A stretch of 64,000 nucleotides of DNA from Exobacillus caeni (GCF_005747095.1 NZ_SWLG01000004.1:1-64000), one strand, 5' to 3'. Shown: positions 51,275 to 60,906, counted from the first letter of the stretch. Notes: generated from the letters alone by a model not told the origin. Numbers and translations are program-made.

Positions 51275-54271
51275 TTGAAGTTACGAACGATTCATATTTA
51301 CGGGTTTGGTAAATTTGAAAATAAAACATTTGAGAACTTTTCCCCCAACCTTCAAGTTATTTATGGAGACAATGAAGCTGGAAAATCTACAATCATGTCG
51401 TTTATACGGTGCATGCTTTTTGGCTTTCCGACGAAAGGGCAAAGCGAGTATCGATACGTTCCGAAAACACACAGCAAGTACGGGGGCAAACTGATTGTAG
51501 AGCTTGAAGACGGCGAAATTATCCAGATTGAACGGACCTATGGAAAGGCAACGGGGGATGTCACTGTTCAATTCAGTGATGGAACAATAGGCGGTGAAGA
51601 AACGCTCGGCGAATTATTGGGCGGACTGGACAGGCAAACATTCCAGAATATTTTCTCATGTGACTTAACCGGACTGCAAAACCTGGAAAACATAAACGAG
51701 GAAATGTTGAACCGTTACCTTTTTGAAGCGGGTACAACAGGCGGTAGCGGCCTTTCACACGTTGAGCAGGAGTTGGATAAAAAGCTTTCAGAACTTTTTA
51801 AGCCATCAGGCAGAAAGCCGACATTGAATCAACAGCTCTTTGAACTGGAAAAAGTGAAAGAAAGGCTGGAGGACTGGAAACAAAAAAACGAAACCTATAA
51901 CAATCTACTTGGGCAAAAAGGCAAAATAAAACTGGAGCTTGAAGAACTCTACACTGACAAAAAGAACTACGAAGCAGAAAAACACCTGTTGGAGAAGAAG
52001 AAGCAGCTCCTGCCATTAGTAAATGAACAAAAGAGCCTGGAACATCAGTTGAAAGAACTCCCATCTTATGCACCGTTTCCTGAAGACGGCGTCCAGAGGT
52101 TGGAAAAGTGGAAATCTCAAATCGTCCTTTTAAAAGGAGAATGGAATGAGCTGAAAAACCGCTGCTCAAACATTGACCGGGAAATCGAGGATCTGGATCT
52201 TAACGAGAATCTATTGAATAACGGTGGGAAAGTAGAAGCTTTAAAAGAAAGAGAATCCATGGTTCAAAATAAAAAAGAAGCCCTTCGTTCCTACAAAACG
52301 GAAATCAACACACTTGAAGAGAAGATCAACCGCTCGATTGGAAAGCTTGGAGAAGAGTGGTCCGAAGAAGATTTGCTTGAGACAGACACAAGTTTCGCTG
52401 CAAAAGAGCAATTAAAAGAACTATTATCATCAAAGGTAAAGCTCGAGCAGAGAAAGGAGTTTCTTGATCATTCTTTGATGAAGGCGAGAGAAGAACTGGA
52501 AGAAGCAGAACAGGAAGGAAACCAGTTAAGAGAAGATCTCCTGTCCGATCAGGAGTACTCTGAAAAAGAAGAGGCGGTTCAAAAATGGGATAGTGTTAAA
52601 AATCGGGAAGAACGCATCCATGTATTAACAAGAGAAATTCAACTAGAGGAACTGAACAGGAGTAGTGGAGGAAAAAAAGAATCGTCTTTTCTTCCCATGT
52701 ATCTCCTGATTGGATTCGGAGTAATCAGTATCTCTTTTCTTTTTCTCTCCGGTGAGTGGATATTCGCAGCGGTAACGATGTTCCTGTTAGTGTTAGGAAG
52801 CCTTTTGTTTTATAAAGCCAGCCAGCAGAATCCATCTGTTGATAGTGGTGCGGACTTAAAAGCGCTGGACAGAAAGAGGGAAGAATTAACCAGGTTAAAA
52901 AGCATTCATCATAAGGATGAAGATAACCTGGAGCAAGATGCCCGGAATGCCCTATATCTTCTTGAACTGCATGAAAAGGCAAGCTTTCAGTATGGACATG
53001 CAAAGGAAAGGATTAAACGGCTGGCACGAAATTACGATCAAGAAGCCGAAAAGTATGACGAATGGGAAATAGAATACCATACTAACGAGAATAAGCTTAT
53101 GGCGTGGATCCATTCATACCGATTTCCCGTTTCGTTTCCTTCGGCTTCGTTAATTGAAGGATTTGAATTGATCGAAAGAGCTAAAGAAGAAATCAAACAA
53201 AGGGATCACATGATTAAAAAGGCAGGAGTTCTAGAAGAGTATTTGGCCAAAGAGGAGAATGAATTAAAAGAATTATGCGATCAGTTTGCTATTGTTTATA
53301 GAGGGACGGATGTATCACTTGCAATGCTATGGCAGAAGTACCAGGGTGAATTAGATAAAAGAAAACAGCTTGAATACCTTTCTGAGCGAAGAAGGGATGT
53401 AATGGAAAGCCTCGGTACAGTAGAACAAAAGATTTCCACCTGCCAAAGTGCGATCGAAGAACTACTGGATGAAGCGGCATGTTCAGATGAAGATTCCTTT
53501 CGCTTAAAAGGAAACACAAGAGAAGGAGCTATAAAGCTCCAGCAACAGCTAACTTTAATTAAACATCAGATGAGGATGAGCGGATACAGCGGAGAGTTTA
53601 TAAAATCGATCGCAAGCAGCGAAAACCAGACCCAACAGGAGATAGACTTACAAGTAGCAAACGTGAAAACAAAATTGACCCAGTTGACAGAGCGAGAAAA
53701 AGAAATGAACCGGCTTGCCGCTGAAAATAATCATAAGATGGAAAGTCTTTTAGAAGGGGAAAACTATGTAGACGCCTTGCATGAATACCATCAAAGCCAG
53801 AGCCGATTTCAACAGGGAGCATACGAGTGGGCAGTTTATGCGGTCGCAAAGGATATGCTTGGCAGGGCAAAATCTAATTATCAGCAAGAGCGCCTCCCGA
53901 TTGTTCTAGAAAAGGCAGAGGAGTATTTTTCCTATATTACAGAAGGGAAGTACACCAGGCTCTACCAACCTGCAGGTGATAGGGGATTTACAATAGAACG
54001 GATGGATGGCATCGTATTTTCCCCGAAAGAACTGAGCAGGGGCACAAGGGAACAGCTTTACTTATCGATAAGGCTTGCATTGGCCGGGTCTTTTTCGAAA
54101 AAGTATCCAATCTTGCTTGATGATTTATTAGTGAACTTTGACCGGTTAAGATCATCCCAAACGAGAAGATTGATTCAGAAGGTCTCAGAGGAACATCAGG
54201 TGCTGTTTTTTACCTGCCATCCCTATAATCTGGATTCATTTGAAAAAGAAGAGCTTCTCCATCTTGTATAG
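51275..54271 (+). CDS. yhaN: SbcC/Rad50-like ATPase YhaN with central membrane hairpin
   Basis: A 998-residue AAA-type ATPase. The N-terminal half-site has Walker A GDNEAGKSTIMSF near 30-42. Long coiled coils (about 175-470 and 530-850) flank two hydrophobic segments (about 472-515, MYLLIGFGVISISFLFL and WIFAAVTMFLLVLGSLLF). The C-terminal half-site has LSRGTREQLYLSIRLAL and Walker B YPILLDDLLVNFD. It thus looks like Rad50 with a membrane hairpin in place of the zinc hook. Start TTG after AGAGGGGG. Confidence 0.92.
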   Translation: MKLRTIHIYGFGKFENKTFENFSPNLQVIYGDNEAGKSTIMSFIRCMLFGFPTKGQSEYRYVPKTHSKYGGKLIVELEDGEIIQIERTYGKATGDVTVQFSDGTIGGEETLGELLGGLDRQTFQNIFSCDLTGLQNLENINEEMLNRYLFEAGTTGGSGLSHVEQELDKKLSELFKPSGRKPTLNQQLFELEKVKERLEDWKQKNETYNNLLGQKGKIKLELEELYTDKKNYEAEKHLLEKKKQLLPLVNEQKSLEHQLKELPSYAPFPEDGVQRLEKWKSQIVLLKGEWNELKNRCSNIDREIEDLDLNENLLNNGGKVEALKERESMVQNKKEALRSYKTEINTLEEKINRSIGKLGEEWSEEDLLETDTSFAAKEQLKELLSSKVKLEQRKEFLDHSLMKAREELEEAEQEGNQLREDLLSDQEYSEKEEAVQKWDSVKNREERIHVLTREIQLEELNRSSGGKKESSFLPMYLLIGFGVISISFLFLSGEWIFAAVTMFLLVLGSLLFYKASQQNPSVDSGADLKALDRKREELTRLKSIHHKDEDNLEQDARNALYLLELHEKASFQYGHAKERIKRLARNYDQEAEKYDEWEIEYHTNENKLMAWIHSYRFPVSFPSASLIEGFELIERAKEEIKQRDHMIKKAGVLEEYLAKEENELKELCDQFAIVYRGTDVSLAMLWQKYQGELDKRKQLEYLSERRRDVMESLGTVEQKISTCQSAIEELLDEAACSDEDSFRLKGNTREGAIKLQQQLTLIKHQMRMSGYSGEFIKSIASSENQTQQEIDLQVANVKTKLTQLTEREKEMNRLAAENNHKMESLLEGENYVDALHEYHQSQSRFQQGAYEWAVYAVAKDMLGRAKSNYQQERLPIVLEKAEEYFSYITEGKYTRLYQPAGDRGFTIERMDGIVFSPKELSRGTREQLYLSIRLALAGSFSKKYPILLDDLLVNFDRLRSSQTRRLIQKVSEEHQVLFFTCHPYNLDSFEKEELLHLV

Positions 54272-54348
54272 TTGTGTTTTGATTTCACGGCATGGGCCAT
54301 TTTATGTCATACTTTATATAAAAGCCGTTTGGAATGAGGTGATCGGAA

Positions 54349-55014
54349 TTGAGTGAGAGCTATATCGTTCATCTAGTAGAGGATGAACAAAGTCTTTCTC
54401 AAGTATTGAAAGCGTATATGGAAAAAGAGGGCTGGAAGGTTCGCACATTTTTAGATGGGGAGGAAGCCCTTGATCATCTAGATCAAAAATGCCACTTGTG
54501 GGTCTTAGATATTATGTTGCCAGGGATCGATGGCTATGAATTGTTAAATCGAATCAAGGCAAGGGATGATATCCCTGTCATATTTATATCAGCCAGGGAT
54601 GAAGATCTTGATCGGATCGTGGGCCTTGAACTAGGAAGCGATGACTATCTTGCCAAACCGTTCTTGCCGAGAGAACTAGTGATCAGGGCTAAAAAGATAT
54701 TAAGCCGTTTTTACCAGCAAAAAACGCCTCAGAAAATAGAGCTTGCGGGCTATGTGATGGATCCTGTAAGCCGCAAAGTGTTTGAAAAAGGAGAGCCGGT
54801 AGATTTAACGACAAAGGAAATGGAGCTTCTCCTGTATTTAGTTGAACATTTAAACGAAACGCTGCCAAGAGAAGAGATCTTAACCCATGTATGGGGCAGG
54901 GACTATGTTGGATCAGATCGGGCGGTAGATGATGTGGTAAGAAGAATTCGGAAGAAGCTGCCAAGGATTAACCTGGAAACCTCCTATGGATATGGATACA
55001 GGTTGATTTCATGA
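54349..55014 (+). CDS. cssR: Response regulator, CssR-like
   Basis: A 221-residue OmpR-family regulator. Receiver with acidic pair DE (HLVEDEQS), phospho-acceptor in WVLDIMLPGIDG, and Lys in DYLAKPFLP. Winged-helix output with LTTKEMELLLYLVEHLN and a C-terminal GYGYRLIS. Start TTG after ATGAGGTGATC. Its stop overlaps the start of the kinase gene (ATGA). The CssR label comes from the kinase and is likely but not certain. Confidence 0.83.
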   Translation: MSESYIVHLVEDEQSLSQVLKAYMEKEGWKVRTFLDGEEALDHLDQKCHLWVLDIMLPGIDGYELLNRIKARDDIPVIFISARDEDLDRIVGLELGSDDYLAKPFLPRELVIRAKKILSRFYQQKTPQKIELAGYVMDPVSRKVFEKGEPVDLTTKEMELLLYLVEHLNETLPREEILTHVWGRDYVGSDRAVDDVVRRIRKKLPRINLETSYGYGYRLIS

Positions 55015-56375
55015 TCCGCTTAAATTTACGAAAAAGAATCTGGCTTTCGTTCGGCATTTTAATTCTTCTGGTCGGCCTTGTTATTGCTATAATTTATCCA
55101 CTTTCTATTGAAGGTACGCTTACGGAAGAAACGTATCAAATCATTGAAAATGAACAGAGAAGATATACAGTTCCACAGGCTGAGCCAAATCTGCCTCCAG
55201 AGACAGAGCAAGACTTTATCGAGCGAAGAGAAGCAGAGCGGTCTGTCGGCCATGCGATTATCAGCAAGCTGTATGGGGATATTCTGCAGGGAGACCCTCT
55301 TCCGACTACTGTTTTTATAGAAATGAGAAACCATGCCAGGATCCAGGGGGAGGATGTAGCCAGATATCAGCTGGATTATAAACAGGCGACCCTGTTTTAT
55401 GTGATTCGAAAAATACAGTTTAATAATCAGGAAGCATTTTTTGTTTCCTATATGTGGGATACTTATCGAAACCGTATGGTAGAACGATTATGGGAAAGCC
55501 TTGTGGTGATTCTTGCTGCTGCATTGCTCTTAAGTCTATTTCCGGCAGCATGGCTTGAGCGGTATTTACGGCAACCGCTTGTTATGCTAGGCGACCGTTT
55601 TGAACAAATCGCCAACCGGAACTGGAAGGAACCGTTTCATTGGAACGGTGATGAAGAATTCCAAACGCTCTCCGCCCAATTTGAGAAGATGAGGCAAAAC
55701 CTGATCCGTTATGATTCTGCACAAAGAACGTTTATCCAGCATGCATCACATGAACTAAAGACGCCGATCATGATTATCCAGAGCTATGCGCAGTCAATAA
55801 AAGACGGAGTCCTTCCGCAGGAAACGACGGAAGAAACGATGGATGTTATCATGAAGGAATCGAGAAGGATGGAACGCCGTGTTAAAGACATGCTGTACTA
55901 TATCAAGCTCGACTCGATAACCGAGCCCGAGGATGAAAAAGTACCACTGAAATTTGGGTCTCTTGCTGAAGAGATTAAAGAGCGGTTCATGTACCACAGG
56001 GAAGATATTGATATTAAAATTAAAGGCGATGAAGTAGCATTTATTGGGGACCGGGAACAGCTGGAAATTGCGCTGGATAATCTTGTGCAAAATGCGCTTC
56101 GATATGCTGAGAGTGAAATTATCTTGTCCGCCGAGCAAGACGGCCATGAAACAAAAATTAGCGTTTTTAATGACGGCCAGCCGATTTCTTTTGAAAACAT
56201 CGACCAAAAACAGTTGTTCGAGCCTTTCCAAAAAGGAGACAAGGGCCAGTTCGGCCTTGGCCTTGCGATTGTAAAAAAAGTGATTCAGCGACACGAAGGA
56301 ACAGTAAGTGTTGAGAACCTGGAAAATGGGGTCTGTTTTCAAATGAAACTTCCGAAAGAAACCGATACAAACTAA
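55011..56375 (+). CDS. cssS: Sensor histidine kinase, CssS-like
   Basis: A 454-residue membrane kinase. First membrane segment about 14-30, extracytoplasmic domain about 31-163, second segment about 165-185, HAMP, HASHELKTPIMI with the phospho-His, and ATP-binding QNALRYAE and FGLGLAIVKKV. The sequence ETYQIIENEQ after the first segment closely matches CssS of B. subtilis, which senses secretion stress and controls HtrA-type proteases. The foldase gene prsA lies 3 kb downstream. Start ATG overlaps the regulator gene by 4 bases. Confidence 0.85.
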   Translation: MIRLNLRKRIWLSFGILILLVGLVIAIIYPLSIEGTLTEETYQIIENEQRRYTVPQAEPNLPPETEQDFIERREAERSVGHAIISKLYGDILQGDPLPTTVFIEMRNHARIQGEDVARYQLDYKQATLFYVIRKIQFNNQEAFFVSYMWDTYRNRMVERLWESLVVILAAALLLSLFPAAWLERYLRQPLVMLGDRFEQIANRNWKEPFHWNGDEEFQTLSAQFEKMRQNLIRYDSAQRTFIQHASHELKTPIMIIQSYAQSIKDGVLPQETTEETMDVIMKESRRMERRVKDMLYYIKLDSITEPEDEKVPLKFGSLAEEIKERFMYHREDIDIKIKGDEVAFIGDREQLEIALDNLVQNALRYAESEIILSAEQDGHETKISVFNDGQPISFENIDQKQLFEPFQKGDKGQFGLGLAIVKKVIQRHEGTVSVENLENGVCFQMKLPKETDTN

Positions 56376-56535
56376 AGAACGGTACATATGCTGCTGTTCT
56401 TTTTGTTTGAATCCAATGACAGAATCAATCTAGCCTGTTACCAGACAATGGGATAACCCATCTATCAATCTATTGTTATATAATGTGCTATACTTGAAAA
56501 AGTTAGGCTAATCTGCCGGAGGTGTACGATAAAAA

Positions 56536-57498
56536 ATGAAAGAAGTCAATCACTATAAGGTTGGAGAACAAGTAGATAATTATTTATTAATAAAGTCAGT
56601 CACAAAAGGCGTAACAAGTAACGGAAAACCGTTTCTAACTATTATGCTTCAGGATAAGTCCGGAGAAATCGAAGCAAAACTATGGGATTCTACACCTGAA
56701 GATGAAGAAAGCCTCTGTCCCCAAAATATTATTAAAATCACAGGTGACGTGACAAGTTATCGTGGACGGAACCAGCTAAAAATTAAAACGATTCGCCTGG
56801 CTACCGAGATGGATCAGGTAAGGGTCAGCGACCTTGTCGAATCGGCTCCAATAAATGAACAAGATGTGATCGAAACGATTACCAATTATATTTTTGAAAT
56901 GCGGAATCCTAAAATCCAGCGGATTACCCGTTACTTATTTAAAAAACACCAAAAAGACTTCATGGCTTATCCTGCAGCAACGAAAAATCACCATGAATAT
57001 GTTTCAGGCCTTGCCCACCATGTTGTGTCGATGCTAAGGCTTGCCAGAGAGATAGCTGCATTATATCCGTCTCTTGATACAGACTTGCTTTATGCGGGGG
57101 TTATTTTGCATGATCTGGGAAAAGTGACTGAATTATCAGGATCGGTGGCAGCACAGTATACGTTTGAAGGTAAACTGTTAGGACATATAAGCATCATGGT
57201 TAATGAAGTGGGAACTGCCGCAGAAGAACTTGAGATCGAAGGAGAAGAAGTAACCATATTGCAGCATTTGATCCTTTCCCATCACGGCAAGGCCGAGTGG
57301 GGAAGCCCCAAGTCTCCTCTGATTAAAGAAGGGGAAATCCTACATCTCATCGATAACATTGATGCTAAAATGAACATGATGGAGAGGGCGTTAAACAAAG
57401 TACAGCCTGGAGAGTTTACAGAGCGGATATTTCCGCTGGATAATCGCTCATTTTATAAACCTGAATTTCAATCAAACGATGCTAAAGTTAGAAGTTGA
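56536..57498 (+). CDS. yhaM: 3'-5' exoribonuclease YhaM
   Basis: A 320-residue nuclease. An OB-fold (residues about 10-100, [13 protein letters not shown]) precedes an HD domain with [12 protein letters not shown] near 160 and [12 protein letters not shown] near 198, and later [13 protein letters not shown]. It degrades RNA and single-stranded DNA with Mn or Co. Start ATG; GGAGGTG lies rather far (12 bases) upstream. In B. subtilis it follows yhaN directly; here the CssRS pair sits between. Confidence 0.93.
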   Translation: MKEVNHYKVGEQVDNYLLIKSVTKGVTSNGKPFLTIMLQDKSGEIEAKLWDSTPEDEESLCPQNIIKITGDVTSYRGRNQLKIKTIRLATEMDQVRVSDLVESAPINEQDVIETITNYIFEMRNPKIQRITRYLFKKHQKDFMAYPAATKNHHEYVSGLAHHVVSMLRLAREIAALYPSLDTDLLYAGVILHDLGKVTELSGSVAAQYTFEGKLLGHISIMVNEVGTAAEELEIEGEEVTILQHLILSHHGKAEWGSPKSPLIKEGEILHLIDNIDAKMNMMERALNKVQPGEFTERIFPLDNRSFYKPEFQSNDAKVRS

Positions 57499-57544
57499 AA
57501 AATATATATTTACTTGTACACAAACGAGGAGAAAGATCTGGAAG

Positions 57545-57570
57545 AGCCTGGCGTTTAGCCAGGTTTTCTA
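57545..57570 (+). terminator. Terminator of yhaM
   Basis: CCTGGC pairs with GCCAGG across GTTTA, then TTTTC. Confidence 0.85.
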
Positions 57571-57573
57571 ACC

Positions 57574-57616
57574 GTATAGAAAAGGATAACTTTTTAGCAA
57601 AGGAGAATGCTCGACG
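57574..57616 (+). repeat. Short dispersed repeat, copy B
   Basis: GTATAGAA, then ACTTTTTAGCAAAGGAGAATG, then CTCGAC; similar to 29233-29273. It carries AGGAG plus ATG, and a 48-codon frame opens at 57607, but that frame ends near the start of the MFS gene and reads through an inverted repeat (ACGTCGTTG/CAACTACGT). Judged not to be a gene. Confidence 0.4.
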
Positions 57617-57742
57617 TCGTTGGAAAATTTGAGAATTTAGATGATCGCAACTACGTCCTGACTTCACCTAAAGGCTTGCCGTTCGGCGAGTTTTCTTTAT
57701 GTCAAAATGCAACAAGACAATTTAATAAAAGAGGGATTACAA

Positions 57743-59041
57743 ATGAAAATTAGAGATTGGGACCGTAACCTGAAAATCAGGCTGTTTGGGGAAGGGTTAA
57801 TGAATGTTTTGTTCTGGATGTTTTTCCCTTTCATGGCAATTTATTTTGCCAAATCGTTCGGTAAAGAATCAGCCGGAATTTTGCTTGTTTTATCCCAGCT
57901 TTTAGGGGTTTTTGCCAACTTGATCGGCGGGTATTGCGCAGACCGATATGGTAGGAAAAAAATGATGCTTTTCTCAGCGTTTGGCCAGGGAATAACTTTT
58001 ATATTGTTTGCGTATGCAAATTCCCCGTGGCTAGATTCACCTGTCCTGACGTTCATCTGCTTTTCGGTGCTTGGAATCTTTGGTTCTTTTTACTGGCCGG
58101 CAAGCCATGCGATGGTCGCGGATATCGTACCTGAGAAGGACAGGAACAAGGTGTTTGCGGTTTTTTATACAGCTATCAATATTTCCGTGGTCATCGGGCC
58201 GATACTTGGAGGGATCTTTTTCTTCCAATATCGTTTTGGACTTTTGCTTTTCGCTGCGTTTGCCAGCCTTTTGCTAACATGGCTGGTGTCGAACTATATA
58301 AGGGAAACCGCTCCGGAAAAAAGGGAAAAGTCGCTTGTTAAGGATGATGAAATGAAGTGGCATACCTTCTTGTGGAACCAGCTGAGGGATTATCGAATTA
58401 TCGCGAAGGATAAAGTTTTTCTTTTGTTTATCGTAGCGGGTGTTCTAATTGCCCAGACTTTTATGCAGTTGGATTTGCTGATCGCAGTTTATATGAACGA
58501 AATGGTCCCAAAGCAAACGGTGCTATCGATTTTTAATTGGGTCGTAGAAGCAGACGGGAAAACCATATTCAGTTGGATTATTGCAGAAAATGGTTTGCTC
58601 GTGGCTTTGCTGACCGTAGCGATGACTACCTGGATGAACAAGTATAAAGAAAGAAATGTATTTATGATGTCAGCTTTTACGTATGCAATCGGCATCCTGA
58701 TTTTTGGAACTACACAGCATGTTTGGGTTCTGTTTGCAGCAATGTTTATTTTCACAATGGCGGAACTGATGGCAGTGGGAATCCAAGAAGGGTTTGTTTC
58801 TAAGCTCGCTCCTGAAAACATGAGAGGACAGTACTTTGCAGCAGCGAGTTTGAGGTTCACGATCGGCAGAACAATCGCACCGCTTGCGATTCCGTTAACT
58901 TCACTGATTGGATTTTCATGGACGTTTACGGTCATCTCGGTTCTTTCACTTGCAGGTGCGCTCTGTTATTATCTGATGTTTTATTTAAGGGGAAAGCAAC
59001 CTCCACCCGCATCAGTACCGTCGATCGAAGCGGCAAAATAA
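57743..59041 (+). CDS. MFS transporter
   Basis: A 432-residue major facilitator of the DHA1 type with 12 predicted segments. The loop 2-3 signature is GGYCADRYGRKKMM and an internal second copy is weak. Central loop of about 60 residues between segments 6 and 7 (EKREKSLVKDDEMKWHTFL). Probably a drug or metabolite exporter; substrate unknown. Start ATG after AAAAGAGGG. Set between yhaM and yhaL. Confidence 0.85.
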   Translation: MKIRDWDRNLKIRLFGEGLMNVLFWMFFPFMAIYFAKSFGKESAGILLVLSQLLGVFANLIGGYCADRYGRKKMMLFSAFGQGITFILFAYANSPWLDSPVLTFICFSVLGIFGSFYWPASHAMVADIVPEKDRNKVFAVFYTAINISVVIGPILGGIFFFQYRFGLLLFAAFASLLLTWLVSNYIRETAPEKREKSLVKDDEMKWHTFLWNQLRDYRIIAKDKVFLLFIVAGVLIAQTFMQLDLLIAVYMNEMVPKQTVLSIFNWVVEADGKTIFSWIIAENGLLVALLTVAMTTWMNKYKERNVFMMSAFTYAIGILIFGTTQHVWVLFAAMFIFTMAELMAVGIQEGFVSKLAPENMRGQYFAAASLRFTIGRTIAPLAIPLTSLIGFSWTFTVISVLSLAGALCYYLMFYLRGKQPPPASVPSIEAAK

Positions 59042-59111
59042 GTAACATAAATATCTTTTCTGTTTCATAGATTGATAGCAGACAGGCCTTCTATCGTAAG
59101 GAGACCGTTCT

Positions 59112-59408
59112 ATGAAGGAGGAGAAAGAGTTGAAGCGCTGGATATTATTGCTTAGTGTACTGGTTATTTTTAGTCTTATCCAATTATCAGATTTACTTTC
59201 TGGAATGTTAAGTACGTTGGCGTCTGTGCCATGGTGGATCTACTTTGTACTGGCAGGGATCGTTTACAGCGGGTATAAGGTGGCCACTTTAACGATTGAA
59301 GATCGAAAGGTAGACCAAAATTTTATAGAAGAAGAAGGAAAAGTTTTTATTGAACGGATGGAAGATGAGAAGAAGCGAAGACATAAAACAAAAGCAGCAG
59401 GGGAATAG
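59112..59408 (+). CDS. yhaL: Sporulation protein YhaL
   Basis: A 98-residue membrane protein. Two hydrophobic segments (about 10-35 and 40-55) include the family stretch VPWWIYFVLAGIVYSGYK, followed by a charged tail (FIEEEGKVFIERMEDEKKRR). YhaL affects sporulation in B. subtilis by an unknown route. ATG at 59112 after AAGGAG; a TTG at 59130 after AAGGAGGAG is an alternative start. Lies next to prsA as in B. subtilis. Confidence 0.83.
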   Translation: MKEEKELKRWILLLSVLVIFSLIQLSDLLSGMLSTLASVPWWIYFVLAGIVYSGYKVATLTIEDRKVDQNFIEEEGKVFIERMEDEKKRRHKTKAAGE

Positions 59409-59445
59409 AAAAACCGCGGGATTAACCGCGGTTTTTTCACTTATT
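59409..59445. terminator. Bidirectional terminator, yhaL and prsA
   Basis: AAAAACCGCGG (59409-59419) pairs with CCGCGGTTTTTT (59426-59437). Confidence 0.93.
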
Positions 59446-59458
59446 TACTTCCTTATCT

Positions 59459-60376
59459 TTATTGCCCGCCCTGGTCAGCATTTTCTTCTGCTGGAGCTGG
59501 AGTTTCCTCTTTCTTAAACATGTCCTTGAACTGGTCATCTTTAATTTTGATGTCAGCTTTTTTGATCAAATCATCGATTACTTCCTGTACAGGTTTAGCG
59601 TTTTCTGCAAGATAAGCTTCTTTCACTTCGTCTTTTGCTTCATCAAACGATTTTACGTTCTTTTCTTTTAGCTTAATGATATGATAGCCGAATTGAGATT
59701 GGACTATATCACTGACTTCACCTTCTTTAAGCTTGAAGGCAGCTTCTTCGAATTCAGGAACCATGTCGCCTTTTTTAAACGTTCCAAGGTCTCCGCCTTT
59801 TTCAGCAGTGCCGTCTTTTGAATATTCTTTTGCAAGAGCTGCAAAGTCTTCGCCTTTATCTAGTTTTGCCTTGACTTCTTTTGCTGTTTTTTCATCATCA
59901 ACAAGGATATGGCTCGCTTTTAGCTCTGTAAATTGGTCTTTATTCTTTTCGTAGTACTCTTTTAGTTTCTTATCCGTTACATCCACATTCGCTGTAGCCG
60001 CTTTTTTTCCAAGAAGCTGCTTGCGAAGATCTTTTTTGAACTGATCGAGGTCTTTATATCCGTTTGCTTGCAGTGCTTGTTCCAACTGTTCGTCGGATTC
60101 GAAGTTTTCTTTGATTTTATCGAGCTCTTTTTCTACTTCTTTATCAGATACTTCATATTTATCTTCAAGTACTTTAGTGGAAACAAGGTCACGAAGAACT
60201 GCTTCGCCATATTGATCCTTCATAGCGTTATAAAACTCTTCCTTCGTTACATTGCCAGCATCTGTTTCTACAATAACTTCTTTATCTTTACTGTCAGCAG
60301 CGTTGTTGTCATCGCTACAAGCCGTAACAGAAAATAAAGCAAGTGATGTTGTTAATACAAGAGCAAACTTTTTCAT
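59459..60376 (-). CDS. prsA: Foldase lipoprotein PrsA
   Basis: A 305-residue peptidyl-prolyl isomerase outside the membrane that folds secreted proteins. Signal peptide with lipobox SVTAC (Cys about 20), an N-terminal chaperone part, the parvulin domain (about 135-230, ASHILVDDEKTAKEVK, KGGDLGTFKKGDMVPEFE, QSQFGYHIIKL), and a charged C-terminus ending in EENADQGGQ. Start ATG at 60376; AGGAG lies 10 bases before. A GTG three codons earlier is possible. Confidence 0.95.
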   Translation of the reverse strand: MKKFALVLTTSLALFSVTACSDDNNAADSKDKEVIVETDAGNVTKEEFYNAMKDQYGEAVLRDLVSTKVLEDKYEVSDKEVEKELDKIKENFESDEQLEQALQANGYKDLDQFKKDLRKQLLGKKAATANVDVTDKKLKEYYEKNKDQFTELKASHILVDDEKTAKEVKAKLDKGEDFAALAKEYSKDGTAEKGGDLGTFKKGDMVPEFEEAAFKLKEGEVSDIVQSQFGYHIIKLKEKNVKSFDEAKDEVKEAYLAENAKPVQEVIDDLIKKADIKIKDDQFKDMFKKEETPAPAEENADQGGQ

Positions 60377-60629
60377 CCAGTACACACTCCTAGTGAATTA
60401 AATTCATTTCATGTACGAGCTTCGCACAAATATTACTATAGCACACAAAGTAGGCTAAAGTTAAATTTAGGGGAAAATATGAGAAAAATTACATATTTTT
60501 CTTTTCAAATAGATGGAAGACTTTAGTCATATGCATTAGCCTATTTTACCGTTTTATGAGGAAAATGTCTAAACAGTTTCCATACAGGCGGGATAACATA
60601 AAGTAAACCGACATAAAGGAGGATGAAAA

Positions 60630-60719
60630 ATGAGTGCATATGGTTTTGGAAGTGGATTTACTTTGATTGTCGTGTTGTTTATCCTTCTGATTATTGTTGG
60701 AGCTGCTTACGTTTATTAA
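60630..60719 (+). CDS. YjcZ family sporulation miniprotein 1
   Basis: A 29-residue protein: MSAYGFGSGFTLIVVLFILL, then IIVGAAYVY. Gly/Tyr-rich head and one hydrophobic helix, the pattern of the YjcZ family found in spore coat or forespore membranes. Strong ribosome site AAAGGAGGATG. CATAAAGTA before the gene (about 60597-60605) fits a sigma-K-type -10. Nearly identical in its helix to the next gene. Confidence 0.88.
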   Translation: MSAYGFGSGFTLIVVLFILLIIVGAAYVY

Positions 60720-60767
60720 TAAAAGAAAAAACAGGACGAACGCCCAGTCCTTTCCCAAATGTTATGC

Positions 60768-60777
60768 ATAGGATAGG
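60768..60777 (+). promoter_or_regulatory. CATAGGATA mother-cell-type -10 motif
   Basis: CATAGGATA sits about 30 bases before the second miniprotein gene, the same string as twice before yhbH. The form CATAnnnTA fits sigma-K; no -35 box was verified. Confidence 0.4.
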
Positions 60778-60803
60778 GTAACAACTCCGGGGGAGGTGTT
60801 ACT

Positions 60804-60896
60804 GTGAGTGGAGGATATGGATATGGTGGAGGTTTTGCCTTAATTGTTGTGCTGTTTATCCTTTTAATCATTGTTGGCGCAGCATGGGTATACTAA
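60804..60896 (+). CDS. YjcZ family sporulation miniprotein 2
   Basis: A 30-residue protein: Gly/Tyr-rich head (GTG start, SGGYGYGGG) and helix FALIVVLFILLIIVGAAWVY. It is a tandem copy of the preceding miniprotein. Ribosome site GGGGGAGGTG seven bases before the GTG. A terminator follows. Confidence 0.88.
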   Translation: MSGGYGYGGGFALIVVLFILLIIVGAAWVY

Positions 60897-60906
60897 GATA
60901 GAATGA

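Noticed and set aside
57607-57750. A 48-codon frame with AGGAG and ATG
   Set aside because: The start signal is part of a dispersed repeat and the frame crosses an inverted repeat; it ends at the MFS gene start.
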